DNA of 64,000 nt from Candidatus Saccharimonadota bacterium (GCA_025928155.1 JAICKC010000007.1:1-64000), one strand, 5' to 3'. Positions 7,765 to 16,408 are shown, counted from the first letter of the stretch. The notes: generated by a model not told the origin, from the sequence alone. Numbers and translations: made by a program.

Positions 7765-9963
7765 ATGGCGAAAAAGAAAAAGGCAACTAAAAAGAAGGCG
7801 GCCGAACCCGAAGTAATCGAGCGTTCACCGCTCTGGTCTTACAGTGCGGCGGTGTTGATGATAATCGTAGCTCTATTCGTGCTGCTGGGTGGTTTTGGTA
7901 CTGGCGGCGCGTTACCGAAGGCGCTGTTCGGAGGGGGTGACTGGCTGTTCGGCTGGGCTGCCTGGATACTCCCGCCGGCACTCGTGTACTGGGGCGTGTA
8001 CAAATTTGCGAGCGAAGAGCACAAGCTTCCTCTCAGCCAACGTTTTAGCATGGTTGGTCTGTTTGTGTTTGCAAGTGGCTGGTTTTTTACGGCATTTGCC
8101 AATATATCGACGGCTGGCGGCGCGACAGGTGGCCACGGCGGCAAGGCCGGTTCACTGTTCGGCGGCGCGGTGCTGAACTTGCTCGATAAGGTACCGGCCA
8201 GCATTTTCCTTTTCCTGGTAATGCTGTTTGCATTTCTGTTTGCCTTTGGTATCCATCCTCGTGTGCTGCTTAAGCCCTTCCAGCGGCGTGATCGCGAAGA
8301 CGACGAAGATGGATTGGAGGCGCTCCAGGCTAAGGCGGCGGAGAGTGGCCTAAAGATTAGCGGTGATGTGCCGGTGGAAAGTTCCTTGCCTAAAGTTGCG
8401 CCGCGCCTCAACCTGCGTAACACGGCCCAAAAACTTACGGCTCAAGAGAGCCACTCAGCACTCACGGCGGCCAGCGACCCAGACTGGAAGTTCCCGGGCA
8501 TGGAGCTGCTTGACCAGAAAAGCGATAAAGCCGACCCTGGCAACGTAGAAGTCAAGGCCCGCGCTATTAAGGAGACGTTCGACAACTTTAACATCGAGGT
8601 TGAGATGGAGGGCGCCAACATTGGCCCGCGCGTTACGCAGTACACGCTGCTGCCACCGCCCGGCGTGAAGCTCACCAAGATTACCGCTCTGGAAAATAAT
8701 CTGGCACTTGACCTGGCCGCGACGAGTATTCGCATGGAAGCACCCATTCCAGGCAAGCGTGCCGTTGGTATAGAGGTGCCGAATATCAAGCCGGCCATGG
8801 TGCGTCTCAGTAGTGTACTGAGCTCTAAGGACTGGGATGACTCGGACGACCCACTGACGTTTGCTATCGGCAAAGACATCGCTGGTAAGCCAGTAGTCGC
8901 TAACCTAACAAAAATGCCGCACTTGCTGGTCGCCGGTCAAACCGGCTCTGGTAAGTCGGTAATGATAAACGACATCCTAACGAGCTTGCTGTACCGTAAC
9001 ACTCCGAGCGAACTCAAACTGATTCTAGTTGATCCGAAGACAGTGGAGCTGACGCCCTACAACGACATTCCACACTTGTTGACACCGGTCATTACTGAGC
9101 CCGAAAAGTGCATTAGTGCGCTCAAATGGGCGGTGGCCGAGATGGAGCGCCGCTACCGCACTTTGGCCGAGCAGAAAAAGCGTAACATTACGGAGTACAA
9201 CATGCTGAAAGACGAAGAAAGCATGCCGTATATAGTGATCGTGATCGACGAGCTGGCCGACCTGATGATGATGGCCGCCCGCGACGTGGAAGCACTAATT
9301 GTGCGCATTGCTCAGAAGGCTCGAGCGGTAGGCATCCACCTGGTGCTCGCCACGCAGCGCCCGAGTGTGAATGTTATTACTGGTCTGATTAAGGCTAACG
9401 TACCGGCGCGTATTGCCTTTACGACGGCCAGCCAGGTGGACTCACGCACCATTATCGACCAGATGGGCGCCGAAAAGCTGCTGGGGCAGGGTGATATGCT
9501 ACTGCTGACCAGTGATATGCCTGCACCGAAGCGTGTGCAGGCCTCATTTATCAGCGACAGCGAAACGGTGAAGGTCACTGACTTTATTCGCACACAGCGC
9601 GCGCCGCAGTACAACGACGAGGTAGTCAGCCAGCCGGTGACCATCGGTAAGGGCGGGGTAGTCGCCGACATGGACAGCGGCGGTGGCGATGACGACATGC
9701 TCCAGGATGCGGTGCGGGTGGTTATTGAAAGTCGCAAGGCATCCACGAGTCTGCTGCAACGCAAGCTGCGTATCGGCTACGGCCGCGCCGCCCGACTCAT
9801 CGAAGAAATGGAAGAGCAGGGGATTATCGGCCAGGCGGATGGCTCACGGCCCCGCGAAGTGCTGGTGAGTAGCCTGGAGCAAGTATTTGGCGGTGGCACC
9901 AGCGGCAGTCCGGCTGAACCGGTCGCCCCGCAACCGGTTCAAGATGTATATCCGGTCGAGTAA
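7765..9963 (+). CDS. ftsK: DNA translocase FtsK
   Basis: A septal DNA pump that clears and segregates chromosome ends at division. After a Lys-rich N-terminus come about four membrane helices (residues 25-165), a short linker, then the RecA-like motor with Walker A GQTGSGKS (residues 391-398) and Walker B IVIVIDELADLMM. The C-terminus is a winged-helix gamma domain (about residues 640-705), which in other bacteria reads KOPS sites and contacts XerD. At 732 aa it is a short-linker FtsK/SpoIIIE. The probable partner recombinase is the Xer gene at 33515-34423. Confidence 0.96.
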   Translation: MAKKKKATKKKAAEPEVIERSPLWSYSAAVLMIIVALFVLLGGFGTGGALPKALFGGGDWLFGWAAWILPPALVYWGVYKFASEEHKLPLSQRFSMVGLFVFASGWFFTAFANISTAGGATGGHGGKAGSLFGGAVLNLLDKVPASIFLFLVMLFAFLFAFGIHPRVLLKPFQRRDREDDEDGLEALQAKAAESGLKISGDVPVESSLPKVAPRLNLRNTAQKLTAQESHSALTAASDPDWKFPGMELLDQKSDKADPGNVEVKARAIKETFDNFNIEVEMEGANIGPRVTQYTLLPPPGVKLTKITALENNLALDLAATSIRMEAPIPGKRAVGIEVPNIKPAMVRLSSVLSSKDWDDSDDPLTFAIGKDIAGKPVVANLTKMPHLLVAGQTGSGKSVMINDILTSLLYRNTPSELKLILVDPKTVELTPYNDIPHLLTPVITEPEKCISALKWAVAEMERRYRTLAEQKKRNITEYNMLKDEESMPYIVIVIDELADLMMMAARDVEALIVRIAQKARAVGIHLVLATQRPSVNVITGLIKANVPARIAFTTASQVDSRTIIDQMGAEKLLGQGDMLLLTSDMPAPKRVQASFISDSETVKVTDFIRTQRAPQYNDEVVSQPVTIGKGGVVADMDSGGGDDDMLQDAVRVVIESRKASTSLLQRKLRIGYGRAARLIEEMEEQGIIGQADGSRPREVLVSSLEQVFGGGTSGSPAEPVAPQPVQDVYPVE

Positions 9964-10061
9964 ACTTTACAACAACAACTTACAGAGATAACTGTGGTTA
10001 TTTTAGCCACGAGAAATAGTTCAGCCGGGGGTGGTTTTGAACACTTTTTGTGCTAATTTGC

Positions 10062-10090
10062 TTGCCAATTTAGCGTAAGCGTTCTAACAT
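10062..10090 (+). promoter_or_regulatory. promoter of the 10125 gene
   Basis: TTGCCA at 10062-10067, 17-nt spacer, TAACAT at 10085-10090, followed by GGAGG at 10114-10118 and the GTG start at 10125. The rest of the gap after ftsK holds only a short hairpin near 9994-10010 without a U-tract. Confidence 0.5.
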
Positions 10091-10124
10091 AGTGGTAAAA
10101 CAAAAAGCCAAATGGAGGACGACA

Positions 10125-11297
10125 GTGGCGACCAAGTTTGAAGCTTTGAGAGACGGTAGAGAGCTTGATTGTCCACTGTCGCCGCCAGGCGCATCGCCAG
10201 GCAATTTTGTACAATTTGATTCTGAAGAAGCTCCCGTGCGTGATGCCAGGAGCTTTTTCGTTGGACAAAATTTGGACGGCCCTATGTTCAATGGCGACGA
10301 ACCTCGTTCGCACCGCGACTACTTCGAACATCCACTCTATGCGCGCTACATGCGGCTACCCAAGGGCTTACTGCCGCCCGCTGACGCGAACGTACTGCAA
10401 GACATACATGAAGGTTTGGCTGCCGAGCGCGCGAGTAGGTTCTTGTTCGCAAGTGGTTGGGCCGCCGCCGAGGCGGCCATCGTAATGAGAGGCGTACGGA
10501 ATAATGAAAGGGTGCGCGAACGACTGGTTGAGGGGGCTGCGAACGCTTGGCTAGGCGCGCGTGACCGAGCCATAGAGATAGCCAAGGGGGGCGGAGAAAC
10601 GGGTGACCACTACGCATTGAAAGAGCGCACCGAACTAGCACTCGCAAGTGTTCCGCTCTTGGAGGACATCGTTGCGGGCAACGTCAAAGTAGAGACCCTA
10701 GGATGTGTAGCGGATGGTTATATACAGGTTGGCGTAGAGAATACCGCATTTGGAAAGGAAAAACGGGAGACTGGTGACACAAAACGTGCCGTTTTCCACG
10801 AGGGGCTATCTTACGAGATACTCGCATTGCTCGGACTTGGCGAAGACTTAACACCGAGACGATTTGCTATGCCGGCTACTGCCCGCAATGACAGCGGCTA
10901 TTACTTCCCAAAACTAACGCACGACCTCATGATTTTCAAACAGCGTGGGGGCCAACTAAAATCAATGCTTCCGGCGGAAATAAAATCGAAAATGAGCAGG
11001 TACGACAGAAGGCGGTACAAGGCGCTCGTGATCGACGGCCCGTTCATGGATGTGTTGCAGGCGGGCGAGCCCGGTCCTATGATAGACCTCGTCGCGCGGG
11101 TCCATCACGGTGATGGGACTGAGGCTGATAGGGCTGCGGTTACAACGATGACGAGAAATCTGTGGGCTATGGTGGCTCAATATTCGTCTGGTGACACGAT
11201 CAGGACCGGCGGCAGTCATTCGTTTATCCAATTCCATGACACATCTAAAGTCAGGCTAGGGGGCTATGCAGCGTCGGCAGCGCTGGCGGCGGTATAG
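10125..11297 (+). CDS. unrecognised protein, 390 aa
   Basis: I do not recognise a family. The protein is soluble, with neither signal peptide nor membrane helix, and is rich in Arg, Ala and Glu. I place the start at GTG 10125 because GGAGG lies 6 nt upstream; an in-frame GTG at 10092 has no such site. The middle (about residues 85-200) looks helical. Segments such as FHEGLSYEILALLGLG and HSFIQFHDTSKVRLGGY suggest a folded alpha/beta domain towards the C-terminus. It stands alone between ftsK and the rpsF operon with its own promoter. It may be lineage-specific. Confidence 0.7.
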   Translation: MATKFEALRDGRELDCPLSPPGASPGNFVQFDSEEAPVRDARSFFVGQNLDGPMFNGDEPRSHRDYFEHPLYARYMRLPKGLLPPADANVLQDIHEGLAAERASRFLFASGWAAAEAAIVMRGVRNNERVRERLVEGAANAWLGARDRAIEIAKGGGETGDHYALKERTELALASVPLLEDIVAGNVKVETLGCVADGYIQVGVENTAFGKEKRETGDTKRAVFHEGLSYEILALLGLGEDLTPRRFAMPATARNDSGYYFPKLTHDLMIFKQRGGQLKSMLPAEIKSKMSRYDRRRYKALVIDGPFMDVLQAGEPGPMIDLVARVHHGDGTEADRAAVTTMTRNLWAMVAQYSSGDTIRTGGSHSFIQFHDTSKVRLGGYAASAALAAV

Positions 11298-11326
11298 TTG
11301 ACGAACAGAGGCGATTAGGGTAAAAT
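11298..11326 (+). promoter_or_regulatory. promoter of the rpsF-ssb-rpsR operon
   Basis: TTGACG (11298-11303), 17-nt spacer, TAAAAT (11321-11326). The -35 begins at the base after the upstream stop codon. The transcript would carry a leader of about 60 nt before rpsF. Confidence 0.7.
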
Positions 11327-11391
11327 AACAAGGTAATAGCAACTCAGCTTGTGTCCCCTTGTGAGCACGGGCTTTAACCAAAGGAGTTTGG

Positions 11392-11769
11392 ATGCAATAC
11401 GAAATCGCTGTACTCTACGACCCCGGTCTAGAAGTAGATTTGGAGAAGGCGACGACACGCGTGGAGAAGATCCTCGTAGACAACGGTGCCAAAGTTACCA
11501 ATGTCGATAACTGGGGTAAGAGAAAGCTGGCTTACACCATAAAGAAGCACGACATGGCTATCTATGTGTTCTATACCGTAGAAATGCCGGGTGCGAACGT
11601 GCAGAAGCTGGAAAGCATTCTGAACATTACCGACGAGGTAATCCGTTTCCTGATTACCAAGCCGGATCTAGAGGCGATCGCCAAGGCCGAGGCCGAAAAG
11701 GCCCGCAAGGCCGAGCAGGCGGCTAGGCGTGGCGAGAGCGCTGATGGCGACGAGGAAGCCGAGGAGTAA
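11392..11769 (+). CDS. rpsF: 30S ribosomal protein S6
   Basis: S6 binds the central domain of 16S rRNA together with S18. The ferredoxin-like core is clear: YEIAVLYDPGL at the N-terminus, DNWGKRKLAYTIKKH in the middle and a C-terminal strand. After about residue 100 there is a charged Glu/Ala/Lys tail with an acidic end, as in many bacteria. A ribosome binding site (AAAGGAG) precedes the ATG. It is the first gene of rpsF-ssb-rpsR; the S18 gene is two genes on, fitting their joint binding. Confidence 0.96.
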   Translation: MQYEIAVLYDPGLEVDLEKATTRVEKILVDNGAKVTNVDNWGKRKLAYTIKKHDMAIYVFYTVEMPGANVQKLESILNITDEVIRFLITKPDLEAIAKAEAEKARKAEQAARRGESADGDEEAEE

Positions 11770-11859
11770 ATTTTACAGCTTGACGCAGTTTTGGCTGCGG
11801 CGTAACGTGGAAGTACAAATTAATGAGGACATAGTTTCCTTAAGGGAGGGGAATGCCAT

Positions 11860-12357
11860 ATGGCACGTAGTTTCAACCAAGTAATCTTAATGGGGAACCT
11901 GACCCGAGATCCGGAGCTCAGGCAAACCCCAAACGGGCAGAACGTATGCTCGTTTAGTTTGGCGTTGAACCGCAGCTACAAGGGCACGGACGGCAATTGG
12001 CAGGAAGCGACTGATTATATCGACGTCGTGGCCTGGGGACCGCTCGGTGAGCGTGTCGCGCAGTATCTGAGCAAGGGGCGACCGTGCCTGGTCAACGGTC
12101 GGCTGCAAAGCCGTAGCTGGGAACAGGAAGGCCAGAAGCGTAGCAAAGTCGAGGTGGTGGCACAGGATGTGACATTCTTAGGCGGCGCTGGCGGTGGTTC
12201 TGACAACGGCAGTTCTAATGGCGGGGGATACCAAGGCGGTGTTAGTTCTGTCTCGAATGGTGGCCCAAGCAAGCCCGCGCCGAGCAAGAAGCAAGATGAC
12301 GTTGTCATCGAAGACATCGGCGATGAACCAATTAACCTAGATGATATCCCATTCTAA
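11860..12357 (+). CDS. ssb: single-stranded DNA-binding protein
   Basis: An OB-fold SSB of 165 aa that coats single-stranded DNA in replication, repair and recombination. The N-terminal half shows the family pattern (NQVILMGNLTRDPELRQTPNG, DYIDVVAWGPLGERV). A flexible Gly/Ser/Asn linker covers residues 110-140, and the C-terminus is acidic and ends DDIPF, the docking tip for partner proteins. A strong GGGAGGGG ribosome binding site precedes the ATG. The location between rpsF and rpsR is the common bacterial order. Confidence 0.97.
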   Translation: MARSFNQVILMGNLTRDPELRQTPNGQNVCSFSLALNRSYKGTDGNWQEATDYIDVVAWGPLGERVAQYLSKGRPCLVNGRLQSRSWEQEGQKRSKVEVVAQDVTFLGGAGGGSDNGSSNGGGYQGGVSSVSNGGPSKPAPSKKQDDVVIEDIGDEPINLDDIPF

Positions 12358-12367
12358 GGAGTAAATA

Positions 12368-12571
12368 ATGGCAAAGATTTTTAAGCACAAGACAGACGTA
12401 GCATATTTTGACTACAAGGATTTCAAGACCTTGCAGCGCTACGTCAACCAGTACGGGCAGATTGAAACTCGCAAGAAGACCGGCCTGACCGAGAGTCAAC
12501 AGCGGCACCTGGCGGCGGCTATTAAGCGCGCGCGCCACATTGCGCTGCTGCCGTTCGTAGCCAAGGCGTAA
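12368..12571 (+). CDS. rpsR: 30S ribosomal protein S18
   Basis: S18 (67 aa) with the family core DYKDFKTLQRYVNQYGQI and the RHLAAAIKRARHIALLPF C-terminus. It pairs with S6 on 16S rRNA. The start is 10 nt after ssb with an AAGGAG site. No N-terminal CxxC is present. In many bacteria rplI (L9) follows; here the next gene is a guanylate-kinase-like protein. Confidence 0.97.
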   Translation: MAKIFKHKTDVAYFDYKDFKTLQRYVNQYGQIETRKKTGLTESQQRHLAAAIKRARHIALLPFVAKA

Positions 12572-12589
12572 ATGGATTAAGACGGTCAA

Positions 12590-13162
12590 ATGGGCGCTGA
12601 GCTGGTATTTCTCGGTCCTTCTGGGGCTGGCAAGACTACCTTAATGCGCGGGCTGGCCGATACGGCAGAAGGTAAATATCGCTTTACTATTGACCGTCCA
12701 TGGACTACCCGAGATCGACGGCCCGGAGAGGACGACCACGAGTACATATTTGCCAGCGAACGGCGATTTAATACTAAACGTCGTGAGTTTCTCTTCACGA
12801 TGGGTACGTATGGGACAGATGAGTTTGGGTTGGAAAGGCTCCGGCCGCTCGGATTGAACGAGGTTCGCATGCGGGTATTACTACCTGATAACGCGCTTCG
12901 TTTCCGGCATCTTTTAGGAGGTTTAGCGACATTTTGCGCGATTGTACCCGCTGTAGGTGAGGCTGTGCTGACAGAGCGTATCAGGAGGCGCGACCCTATG
13001 GCAGACGCGGCCAATGTAGCAGAGCGTATACAGCGCCTTCGCGAGGATGCGGAAAGTGCGAGATCGATAGCGGACGTAGTGTTTGAGAATGGACTGGGTA
13101 TCGACCGGTCGGTAGCCGTGCTGCATGGCGTGCTCGAAGAGTATTTTACAAATAAAGCGTAA
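12590..13162 (+). CDS. guanylate kinase-like P-loop protein
   Basis: The N-terminus has a P-loop GPSGAGKTT, followed by TTRDRRPGEDDHEYIF, which resembles the GMP-binding element of guanylate kinases (TTRxxRxGExxGxDYxF). The rest, from about residue 75, diverges strongly: the usual YGT and lid elements are hard to place, though YGTDEFGLE may correspond to the YGT segment. Length (190 aa) fits a nucleoside monophosphate kinase. It may act as guanylate kinase or on another substrate; a canonical Gmk elsewhere in the genome would argue for the latter. It starts 18 nt after rpsR. Confidence 0.7.
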   Translation: MGAELVFLGPSGAGKTTLMRGLADTAEGKYRFTIDRPWTTRDRRPGEDDHEYIFASERRFNTKRREFLFTMGTYGTDEFGLERLRPLGLNEVRMRVLLPDNALRFRHLLGGLATFCAIVPAVGEAVLTERIRRRDPMADAANVAERIQRLREDAESARSIADVVFENGLGIDRSVAVLHGVLEEYFTNKA

Positions 13163-13202
13163 AGAGAGTCCGCGTTGCATCAATCTATAAGGATTTGAGA
13201 CA

Positions 13203-13538
13203 ATGAGTTCGATGGACAATACGTCGCCGTTTCTGGCTATGCAGCGAGTGGAGGGACAAATAAAGGCACTGCTGCGCCAGGTTGATCCCGACTTGCTGAG
13301 TGCAGACGAAAAGAAGGCGTTCGCGAGCTTGCGGCGTTTGGTGGTAGATACGCGGCTGGATATTCGTGACTACGAGCTTAGCGAAACGCGCGACGAGCAG
13401 CTCAAGTGCGCTGTGACAGCTAAGAAGCGGCTGGTACGCTTAAGAGCCATGATTTTGGCCGCAGGTATAGCTTTCGGGCCAGCGGATGTCGCGCAGCTCA
13501 CCGCTCACTTGGAGCAAATCGAGAGCAGAGTATTATGA
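13203..13538 (+). CDS. hypothetical helical protein, 111 aa
   Basis: I do not recognise this protein. It is predicted to be all-helical and charged, with heptad-like hydrophobic spacing (RVEGQIKALLRQVDPDLL, FASLRRLVVDTRLDI). The N-terminus MQRVEGQIKALLR recalls the metal-sensing CsoR/RcnR repressors, but the rest and the metal ligands do not match, so I do not assign that function. Its TGA overlaps the ATG of the next, frameshifted gene (ATGA), implying coupled translation. Confidence 0.6.
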   Translation: MSSMDNTSPFLAMQRVEGQIKALLRQVDPDLLSADEKKAFASLRRLVVDTRLDIRDYELSETRDEQLKCAVTAKKRLVRLRAMILAAGIAFGPADVAQLTAHLEQIESRVL

Positions 13539-13788
13539 AGGTAAACGAAATTGCAGGATTACTGTTGCACCGTATCAACGGTTCGAGCTGGAGCGACAGC
13601 CAGTTTGGTATAACCGCAGGTGGTATTACGAGTATGCTGCAGCGTGACGTAAACCGGGCGCTGGAGTTATGGTGCACCTCCAGAAAAACGGATGGATTAG
13701 GCAGGTTGCCGCCACCATGCATGCCTACGGCAGTTGGACCGATGGCGACTACGAACAGATAATAGAAGCATTAGACGGAGAAAAGTAA
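13535..13788 (+). pseudogene. small gene with an apparent -1 frameshift
   Basis: The frame starting at ATG 13535 reads sensibly for about 42 codons and then turns into Pro/Cys/Arg-rich out-of-frame sequence up to a stop at 13762. The adjacent frame, open from 13648, gives a coherent acidic helical end (VHLQKNGWIRQVAATMHAYG, then EQIIEALDGEK) and stops at 13786-13788, just before efp. One missing base, for example a fourth G in the GGG at 13656-13658, would join the two into a protein of about 84 aa. It could be a real mutation, an assembly error or frameshifting; no classical slippery heptamer is visible. Family unknown. Confidence 0.7.
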
Positions 13789-13789
13789 T

Positions 13790-14356
13790 ATGGCGTTAAG
13801 CATTACGAACTTGAAAAAGGGTGTGTTGTTCCAAATGGACGGCGTACCGTACCGGGTGGTGGATTATAATCAGAAAGTGATGGGCCGCGGCGGCAGCATT
13901 GTAAATGTGCGCATCAAGAGCGTGTTGGATGGCAAGGTACTCGACAAAACCTTCAAAGGCAATGAAACTGTCGAGCCGGCCGAAGTGACGAACGAGCCCG
14001 CGCAGTACCTGTACAGCGACGGTGATACCTTCCACTTTATGAACCCGGACACCTTCGAGCAGTTTGAAACTCCAGCTGAGCTAGTCGGCGATAACGCTGG
14101 CTACATGAAAGAAGGCGATACGATATCGTTGCAGTTTTTTGAAGGCCGTCCGATTAGTGTGGAACTACCCAAAAACGTACCCCTGCTCGTTACTTACGCC
14201 GAAGACGTGGTAAAGGGCGACACCACTAGCAGCGTGCAAAAAAACGCGACGCTGGAAACAGGTGTCACCATCAAGGTGCCGGCGTTCATCAAACAGGGCG
14301 ACTTGATCAGCGTTGATACTGCCACCGGCTCATACCGTGAGCGTGTAAAGGAGTAG
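13790..14356 (+). CDS. efp: elongation factor P
   Basis: EF-P (188 aa, usual length) relieves ribosomes stalled on polyproline. The KOW-like N-terminal domain and two OB domains are present, the last ending in the typical GDLISVDTATGSYRERV. At the tip of domain I, where E. coli has the modified Lys34 (KPGKGQA), this protein reads VMGRGGS, placing Arg33 at the modified position. Arg at the tip is known from the EarP/rhamnose group, but no EarP gene is in the window. The ATG starts 2 nt after the frameshifted small gene. Confidence 0.96.
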   Translation: MALSITNLKKGVLFQMDGVPYRVVDYNQKVMGRGGSIVNVRIKSVLDGKVLDKTFKGNETVEPAEVTNEPAQYLYSDGDTFHFMNPDTFEQFETPAELVGDNAGYMKEGDTISLQFFEGRPISVELPKNVPLLVTYAEDVVKGDTTSSVQKNATLETGVTIKVPAFIKQGDLISVDTATGSYRERVKE

Positions 14357-14359
14357 CGC

Positions 14360-15079
14360 ATGAAACGGCGGCTGGATGTGGTGATGGCGGAGCGAGGGCT
14401 GGTAGCATCGCGGAGTCAGGCAGAAAGCTATGTGCGGCTCGGCCAGGTAAAGATAAATGGCCGGCCAGCCGGGAAAGCCGGCCAGATGATAGTCGACACC
14501 GACGACATCGTAGTAGCGGGAGGGGAGCAATACGTAGGCCGCGCCGCGCTGAAGCTGAAAAGTGCAGCCGAGGTGTTCGGATTAAATTTTACAGGGAAAA
14601 CGATATTGGACGTGGGCTCGTCGACGGGCGGATTTACCCAGTACGCCCTGCGGCAGGGTGCTATAAAGGTAATCGCGGTAGATGTGGGCACCAACCAGCT
14701 GCACCCTTCTTTGCGTAGTGACTCACGCATAGAGTTGCACGAAAAAACCGACATCCGTGACTTTACTACTCTTGAGCGTATCGACACAGTTGTCGGCGAT
14801 GTCTCGTTCATATCTTTGCGCGAAATCTTGCCCCATGTGGTGACACTGATTGACAGAGACGCCGAGATTGTTGCCATGGTAAAACCGCAGTTCGAGGCTA
14901 TTAAGAGCGAAGTAAAGCACAAAGGGGTTATAAAAAACGACAAAATGCGCCGTGATATCCTGAAAGATTTTGAGGCTTGGGCGGGGCAGTATTTCAAAAT
15001 TATGCAAAAGGCGGATAGCAGCGTGCCGGGCGGTAAGGGTAACGTGGAGCGCTTCTATTTACTCAAGAAGCTGGCTTAA
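14360..15079 (+). CDS. TlyA-family rRNA 2'-O-methyltransferase
   Basis: An S4 RNA-binding domain (residues 1-60, RLDVVMAERGLVASRSQAES) is fused to a FtsJ-like SAM methyltransferase domain with the SAM-binding motif LDVGSSTGGFTQYAL. TlyA of mycobacteria methylates cytidines in 16S and 23S rRNA; in other lineages related proteins are called hemolysin-like. Length (239 aa) matches the family. It begins 4 nt after efp, so the two are co-translated. The exact rRNA target cannot be read from sequence. Confidence 0.92.
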   Translation: MKRRLDVVMAERGLVASRSQAESYVRLGQVKINGRPAGKAGQMIVDTDDIVVAGGEQYVGRAALKLKSAAEVFGLNFTGKTILDVGSSTGGFTQYALRQGAIKVIAVDVGTNQLHPSLRSDSRIELHEKTDIRDFTTLERIDTVVGDVSFISLREILPHVVTLIDRDAEIVAMVKPQFEAIKSEVKHKGVIKNDKMRRDILKDFEAWAGQYFKIMQKADSSVPGGKGNVERFYLLKKLA

Positions 15080-15097
15080 AACTGATAGAATACGGTT

Positions 15098-15757
15098 ATG
15101 TATTATTTCCCGAACCGCAAGATTGCCGGTGACCTGATTGCATACAAACTCGGGAAACAATATCGCTATGAAGACTGTGCAGTAGTGGCTCTGAACGACG
15201 GAGCTGTAATAGTGGGCGCGCAAATCGCTGCGTGGCTACACTGTCCGCTCAATATGCTGCTAACTGAGGCTATCCACTTGCAGGGCGAGTATGATACGCT
15301 GGCGCAGATAGACCAGGCGGGCGGCGTGACCTATAACGATACATACTCAGTGGGCGAGCTCGAGGAAATAAAGGCTGAAAACTTTGGGTATATAGAACAG
15401 CAAAAACTGGAAAAGCTGTTCCAAATGAACAAGCTGCTGGGCCAAGGAGGTGTCATAAGCCCGCGCCTGTTGCGCGGCCGGCATATCATCGTCGTGTCGG
15501 ACGGCCTTAGTAGCGGGCTTTCGATGCGAGCCGCGGCCGCTTATCTTAAGCCTATAAAAACCAATCGATTGGTTATGGTGACGCCGTTTGCGAGTGTGAA
15601 AGCGGTGGATTTGATGCACGTGCTGGCCGACGAAATCGTCTGTCTGAACGTGCTGGAAGATGTGATCTCGATTGACCACTACTATGACGATAATCGGTTG
15701 CCGGATCACGAAAAAATTATACAAGTGATAGAGGACATAATCCTCCACTGGAAGTGA
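15098..15757 (+). CDS. phosphoribosyltransferase-like protein
   Basis: The segment IIVVSDGLSSGLSMRAAAAYL (about residues 130-150) has the shape of the PRPP-binding loop of type I phosphoribosyltransferases, where the usual form is VVDDGIATGATM. The first acidic residue is replaced by Ser, so PRPP binding may be altered. An early VVALNDGAVIVGAQIA segment corresponds to the first core strand. No substrate can be named. A TAGAAT -10 hexamer ends 6 nt before the ATG, so the mRNA is likely leaderless. It converges with the Crp-type gene downstream. Confidence 0.7.
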   Translation: MYYFPNRKIAGDLIAYKLGKQYRYEDCAVVALNDGAVIVGAQIAAWLHCPLNMLLTEAIHLQGEYDTLAQIDQAGGVTYNDTYSVGELEEIKAENFGYIEQQKLEKLFQMNKLLGQGGVISPRLLRGRHIIVVSDGLSSGLSMRAAAAYLKPIKTNRLVMVTPFASVKAVDLMHVLADEIVCLNVLEDVISIDHYYDDNRLPDHEKIIQVIEDIILHWK

Positions 15758-15760
15758 TAA

Positions 15761-16408
15761 CTAGAGCGAGTCGTGTAGCATCCGTTCGTCAAGTATAGTT
15801 ATACAGGACTGCTCGGTTTGGATGTAGCCCTTGCGCTCCATTTCGGCCAGAGCGCGGCTGGTGGTTTCGCGCGTGGCGCTGATGCTACTGGCGATATCCT
15901 GGTGTCTGAGTGGTACGACGATACACAGGCCGGCTGCGGTTGGCTCGCCAAACCGCCGTGCGGTGGTCAGGAGAAAAGAGGTGAGCCGCTCGCGCACGGT
16001 GCGATATTCGAGTGTCATGATGCGCTCACTGTGCAAGCGGTACATGTCGGTTATCATATCGACGACCGGCAGGGCGGACGCCGGATTGCTGCGCATAAAT
16101 TTCACGAACGTGTCACGCGACACAAGCCAAACCGTAGTTGGCGCCAAGGCAGTGTATATGATGTGGCGATCTTGACCGGTTATGGCCCAGGTGAGGCCCA
16201 TCAATTCGCCGCTCTTCCGAATGATAAGCAGATTTTCTTCGCCGTATTTGGTAATGTCGTAGGCTTTGGCCAGCCCCTCTTCGATGTAAAAAACACCCGG
16301 CGGAGACCCACCGGGCCGAATGATAAACTCACCTTTTGAGTAAGTCAACTTGGTGCCACCATGAAACAAGTTGACGAGAGCGCGCATTTCATCTGCGTTC
16401 GCCAGCAT
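15761..16408 (-). CDS. Crp/Fnr-family transcriptional regulator
   Basis: The N-terminal cyclic-nucleotide-binding-like beta-roll (about residues 15-120, with the segment FIIRPGGSPPGVFYIEEGLA) is joined to a C-terminal winged helix-turn-helix (HQDIASSISATRETTSRALA, about residues 165-190). There are no N-terminal cysteines for an Fnr cluster, and the ligand cannot be predicted. Length (215 aa) is typical. The gene is convergent with the phosphoribosyltransferase-like gene and divergent from the PH-domain gene at 16561, which is a natural candidate target. Confidence 0.88.
   Translation of the reverse strand: MLANADEMRALVNLFHGGTKLTYSKGEFIIRPGGSPPGVFYIEEGLAKAYDITKYGEENLLIIRKSGELMGLTWAITGQDRHIIYTALAPTTVWLVSRDTFVKFMRSNPASALPVVDMITDMYRLHSERIMTLEYRTVRERLTSFLLTTARRFGEPTAAGLCIVVPLRHQDIASSISATRETTSRALAEMERKGYIQTEQSCITILDERMLHDSL

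Noticed and set aside
13203-13538. CsoR/RcnR-type metal repressor
   Set aside because: Only the first 20 residues resemble the family; the Cys/His ligands are absent.
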